Assembly (NCBI RefSeq): GCF_035920345.1 | Contig: NZ_CP109149.1 | Location: 9,796,001 to 9,860,000, forward strand | Origin: Nocardia vinacea | GTDB lineage: Bacteria; Actinomycetota; Actinomycetes; Mycobacteriales; Mycobacteriaceae | DNA: 64,000 nucleotides | Direction: 5' to 3' | Shown: positions 61,931 to 64,000 of the stretch, one piece after another | Numbering within the stretch: the first letter of the stretch is position 1 | Layout of the letters: each line of letters starts with the position of its first letter | Translations under genes and position numbers: made by a program | The notes under the pieces: generated by a model | Databases searched by the model: none | Told to the model about the DNA's origin: nothing | The model's input: only the letters and a program-made list of their open reading frames with translations

Positions 61931-63270
61931 CCCGCCAACTCAGCCTCAATGCGTTCATCTATCCCTCCGGACATCATGAGGCGGCCTGGCGGCATCCGCA
62001 GAGCCGACCCGACCGGATCTACGATGTCGCCTACTACCAGGAGATCGGCCGCACGGCCGAAGCCGCGAAACTCGACGCGGTGTTCTTCGCCGACGGTCCC
62101 GCGCTGCGCACCAATGTCGAACACAATGCGGCCGCGGGTCTGGAACCGATCACCCTGCTCACCGCGATCGCCACGGCCACAACCCATCTCGGGCTGATCG
62201 CCACCGCGTCCACCACCTACTACGAGCCCTACAACCTGGCCAGGTTGTTCTCCACGCTCGATCACATCTCGGGTGGCCGGGCGGGCTGGAATATCGTCAC
62301 CACCGGAACCGACCTCGCCGCAGCGAATTTCGGGCTCGACAAACATCCCGATCACGCGACGCGATACGCGCGGGCGCGGGAATTCGTCGATGCGGTCGTC
62401 GCGCTGTGGGACAGCTGGGAGGACGACGCCATCCTGCTGGACCAGCAGGCGGGCATCTACGCCGATCCGGACAAGATCCACCCGATCGACTTCGTCGGCG
62501 AATACCTCAGCGTGCGTGGGCCCTTCAACGCGCCGCGCACCCCACAGGGACATCCGGTGCTCGTACAGGCCGGTGCGTCGAATGACGGCCGGGCGTTCGC
62601 GGGCAAGTACGCCGAGGCGATCTTCACCGCGCACCAGCGGCTCGAAGACGCGCAGGCGTTCTATGCCGATATCAAGGCCAAGGCCGCCGAATTCGGCCGT
62701 GACGCCGAGCAGATCAAGATCCTGCCCGGTATCAGCCCGTTCATCGGCGATACCGAGGCGGCGGCCAAACAGTTGGAACGGGAGTTCAACGAGCTCACAG
62801 TGCCCGAATACGGGCTGAAGCAGTTGGAGGGCATCGCGGGTGAGAGCTTGCGGAACCTGCCGCTGGATGAACCGGTGCCACTCGAATTATTCAGCGATGC
62901 GGGCGATGTCACCGATAACGAGCGCAGCCGTCGGCAGGTGGTCGCCGGAATCGTGCAGCGGGAACGGCCCACCGTGCGCGGGCTGCTGCATCGTCTCGCC
63001 GGTGCCCGTGGACATCGGGTCTTCGCCGGTACGCCGGAGCAGGTCGCCGACACCATCGAGGAATGGTTCCGCAATGGCGCCGCCGACGGTTTCAATGTGA
63101 TGCCGCCCTACTACCCGGGTGGTCTGGAGGTCTTCGCCGAGCAGGTCGTCCCGATCCTGCAGCAGCGCGGCCTGTTCCGCACCGAATACACCGGAACCAC
63201 ACTGCGTGACCACTTCGGTCTGCTGCGTCCGGAGAGCCGGCACACCCGGCGACCGGCGCTCGCGCAGTGA
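61927..63270 (+). CDS. FMN-dependent monooxygenase, NtaA/SnaA/DszA family
   Basis: A 447-aa LLM-class flavin oxidoreductase using FMNH2 from a separate reductase. Family segments: LNAFIYPSGHHEAAWRHP, KLDAVFFADGPALR, ARLFSTLDHISGGRAGWNIVTT, GHPVLVQAGASNDGRAFAGKYAEAIFTA and ADGFNVMPPYYPGGLEVF. This group opens C-S or C-N bonds of sulfonates, sulfones, EDTA/NTA and similar compounds. The transporter context argues for scavenging sulfur from an organosulfur compound. No flavin reductase gene is in the visible part of the operon. Confidence 0.92.
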   Translation: MTRQLSLNAFIYPSGHHEAAWRHPQSRPDRIYDVAYYQEIGRTAEAAKLDAVFFADGPALRTNVEHNAAAGLEPITLLTAIATATTHLGLIATASTTYYEPYNLARLFSTLDHISGGRAGWNIVTTGTDLAAANFGLDKHPDHATRYARAREFVDAVVALWDSWEDDAILLDQQAGIYADPDKIHPIDFVGEYLSVRGPFNAPRTPQGHPVLVQAGASNDGRAFAGKYAEAIFTAHQRLEDAQAFYADIKAKAAEFGRDAEQIKILPGISPFIGDTEAAAKQLEREFNELTVPEYGLKQLEGIAGESLRNLPLDEPVPLELFSDAGDVTDNERSRRQVVAGIVQRERPTVRGLLHRLAGARGHRVFAGTPEQVADTIEEWFRNGAADGFNVMPPYYPGGLEVFAEQVVPILQQRGLFRTEYTGTTLRDHFGLLRPESRHTRRPALAQ

Positions 63271-63552
63271 GCGCCTGTACCAGGCCGTATCGAGCTCGGC
63301 GAAATAGTCGGCATCGCCGATGGCACCGGCAAGACCCCGCTGCCAGCGGGAATCCGGCGGCTGCGACAGGGCGAGTGTTCGTGGGGCGTGTGCTGCATGA
63401 ACTTTCGGCGTGAGCGACCTGGCCGGTACCGTCGGGCGCAGGACCATCGGTGCGGGTGCCGACTTCGCACGGCGCGGGCGCTGTGAGTGAGCGTCGGCGA
63501 GCGAACTATCAGCACAGCGTGCCCTCGCGCACGACGGAGCCGAGCGCCTGCG

Positions 63553-64000
63553 AGGGGGAGTCGTGAGCGAACAGGTCCGCACCACAAGGGAATCCGTTCG
63601 TCTGCGTTCGCTGGTGTGGACGGTGTTCGTGCCCGTGGTGCTCTATGGCATCGGATCCGGTGCGGCCGCACCGATGTACGCGTTGCGCGCATTGGATCTG
63701 GGTGCGTCGGCTGGTGTCGCCGGAATCGTCGTCGCGCTGAGCGGGTTGGGGATGGTGCTGGCCGATCTGCCCGCGGGGCGGATCGTCGCGCGCATCGGGG
63801 AACGCTGGGCGATCGCCGTCGGATCGGGCCTCGGTTTGGTCGGGGTGCTGTGCGCGATCTTCGCACCGCATACCGGGGTGCTGGCGGTGGGTGTGCTGCT
63901 CAATGGAACCGCCAGTGCGGTATGGGGTTTGGCGCGACAGTCCTACATCGTGGCCGTCGTGCCACCGGACGAGCGGGGCCGTGCGTTCTCGGCCTTGGCC
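63553..64000 (+). CDS. MFS transporter, N-terminal part (continues beyond window)
   Basis: Open frame from GTG 63553 to the window end (149 complete codons). It begins MSEQVRTTRESVRLRSLVWT and has several TM helices: VFVPVVLYGIGSGAAAPMYALR, AGVAGIVVALSGLGMVLADLPAGRIVARIGER (the MFS loop 2-3 signature region) and WAIAVGSGLGLVGVLCAIFA. GAGGGGGAG just before the GTG is a good ribosome-binding site. Located 282 bp after the monooxygenase gene, so it may be in a separate unit. Substrate unknown. Confidence 0.85.

Noticed and set aside
63111..63866. Minus-strand open frames across the monooxygenase 3' end and MFS start
   Set aside because: The plus strand carries a good ribosome-binding site and an MFS N-terminus with TM helices running to the window end, so the minus frames are shadows.
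1..64000. CRISPR arrays, tRNA/rRNA genes, prophage or integrative-element attachment sites
   Set aside because: I looked for regularly spaced repeats, conserved rRNA/tRNA stretches, integrases and transposases and saw none. Only short tandem repeats and one truncated gene hint at rearrangement.

Overview
This is a GC-rich chromosomal segment from a mycolic-acid actinomycete, most likely Nocardia or a close relative; I cannot name the species. The evidence is GTG and TTG start codons, an Emb-family arabinosyltransferase, an MTB12-like lipoprotein, a Ddn-like F420-dependent protein and a TreXYZ trehalose pathway. The gene content also follows, with breaks, the Mycobacterium tuberculosis stretch from ileS/dinX through lspA-rluD, dnaE1, ilvA/ddn-like and treXYZ to bioA-bioF-bioD. 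I see no rRNA, tRNA, CRISPR array, intact transposon or prophage. The window is core chromosome with accessory genes between conserved anchors.

Layout. 1-6.7 kb: 3' part of ileS, an NlpC/P60 peptidase behind a perfect CRP/GlxR-type site, galU, a DinX-type Y-family polymerase and a secreted MTB12-like lipoprotein. 6.8-15.4 kb: an orphan arabinosyltransferase, an ADP-ribosylglycohydrolase, divergent rarD and ctpE, and a PhzF-like enzyme. 15.4-19.4 kb: lspA, a RluA-family pseudouridine synthase and an anchored protein on the minus strand, then a lipoprotein and a VOC protein. 19.4-21.1 kb: a compact three-gene envelope redox cassette (anchored protein, b561-like membrane protein, Rieske lipoprotein). 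21.3-29.8 kb: carboxylate uptake and activation: DUF485-actP-acs, plus a LytS/LytTR two-component system linked to a second symporter. 30-42 kb: DUF3052 protein, dnaE1, a TetR-controlled MFS pump, a methyltransferase, treZ, a serine hydrolase, ilvA and a Ddn-like protein. 42.8-53.5 kb: a large LuxR regulator, a DUF2235 hydrolase, treX-treY, and three small regulatory genes (cupin, MarR, MarR-GNAT fusion) with palindromic operators. 53.6-57.2 kb: bioA and bioF-bioD, each behind the same palindrome. 57.2-64 kb: a truncated FecCD permease between repeats, an alpha/beta hydrolase, a four-gene sulfonate-type ABC transporter/flavin monooxygenase operon and the start of an MFS gene.

Regulation is unusually readable. 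About a dozen genes have a TANNNT -10 hexamer ending 6-8 nt before the start codon, which predicts leaderless mRNAs. Five regulators or regulons (TetR/MFS, MarR/cupin, MarR-GNAT, biotin, CRP) have visible palindromic sites. I found no clear-cut new defence or biosynthetic system. The best candidates for undescribed biology are the Rieske/b561 cassette, the LytSR-symporter module with its extra extracytoplasmic insertion, and the operator-bearing MarR pair.
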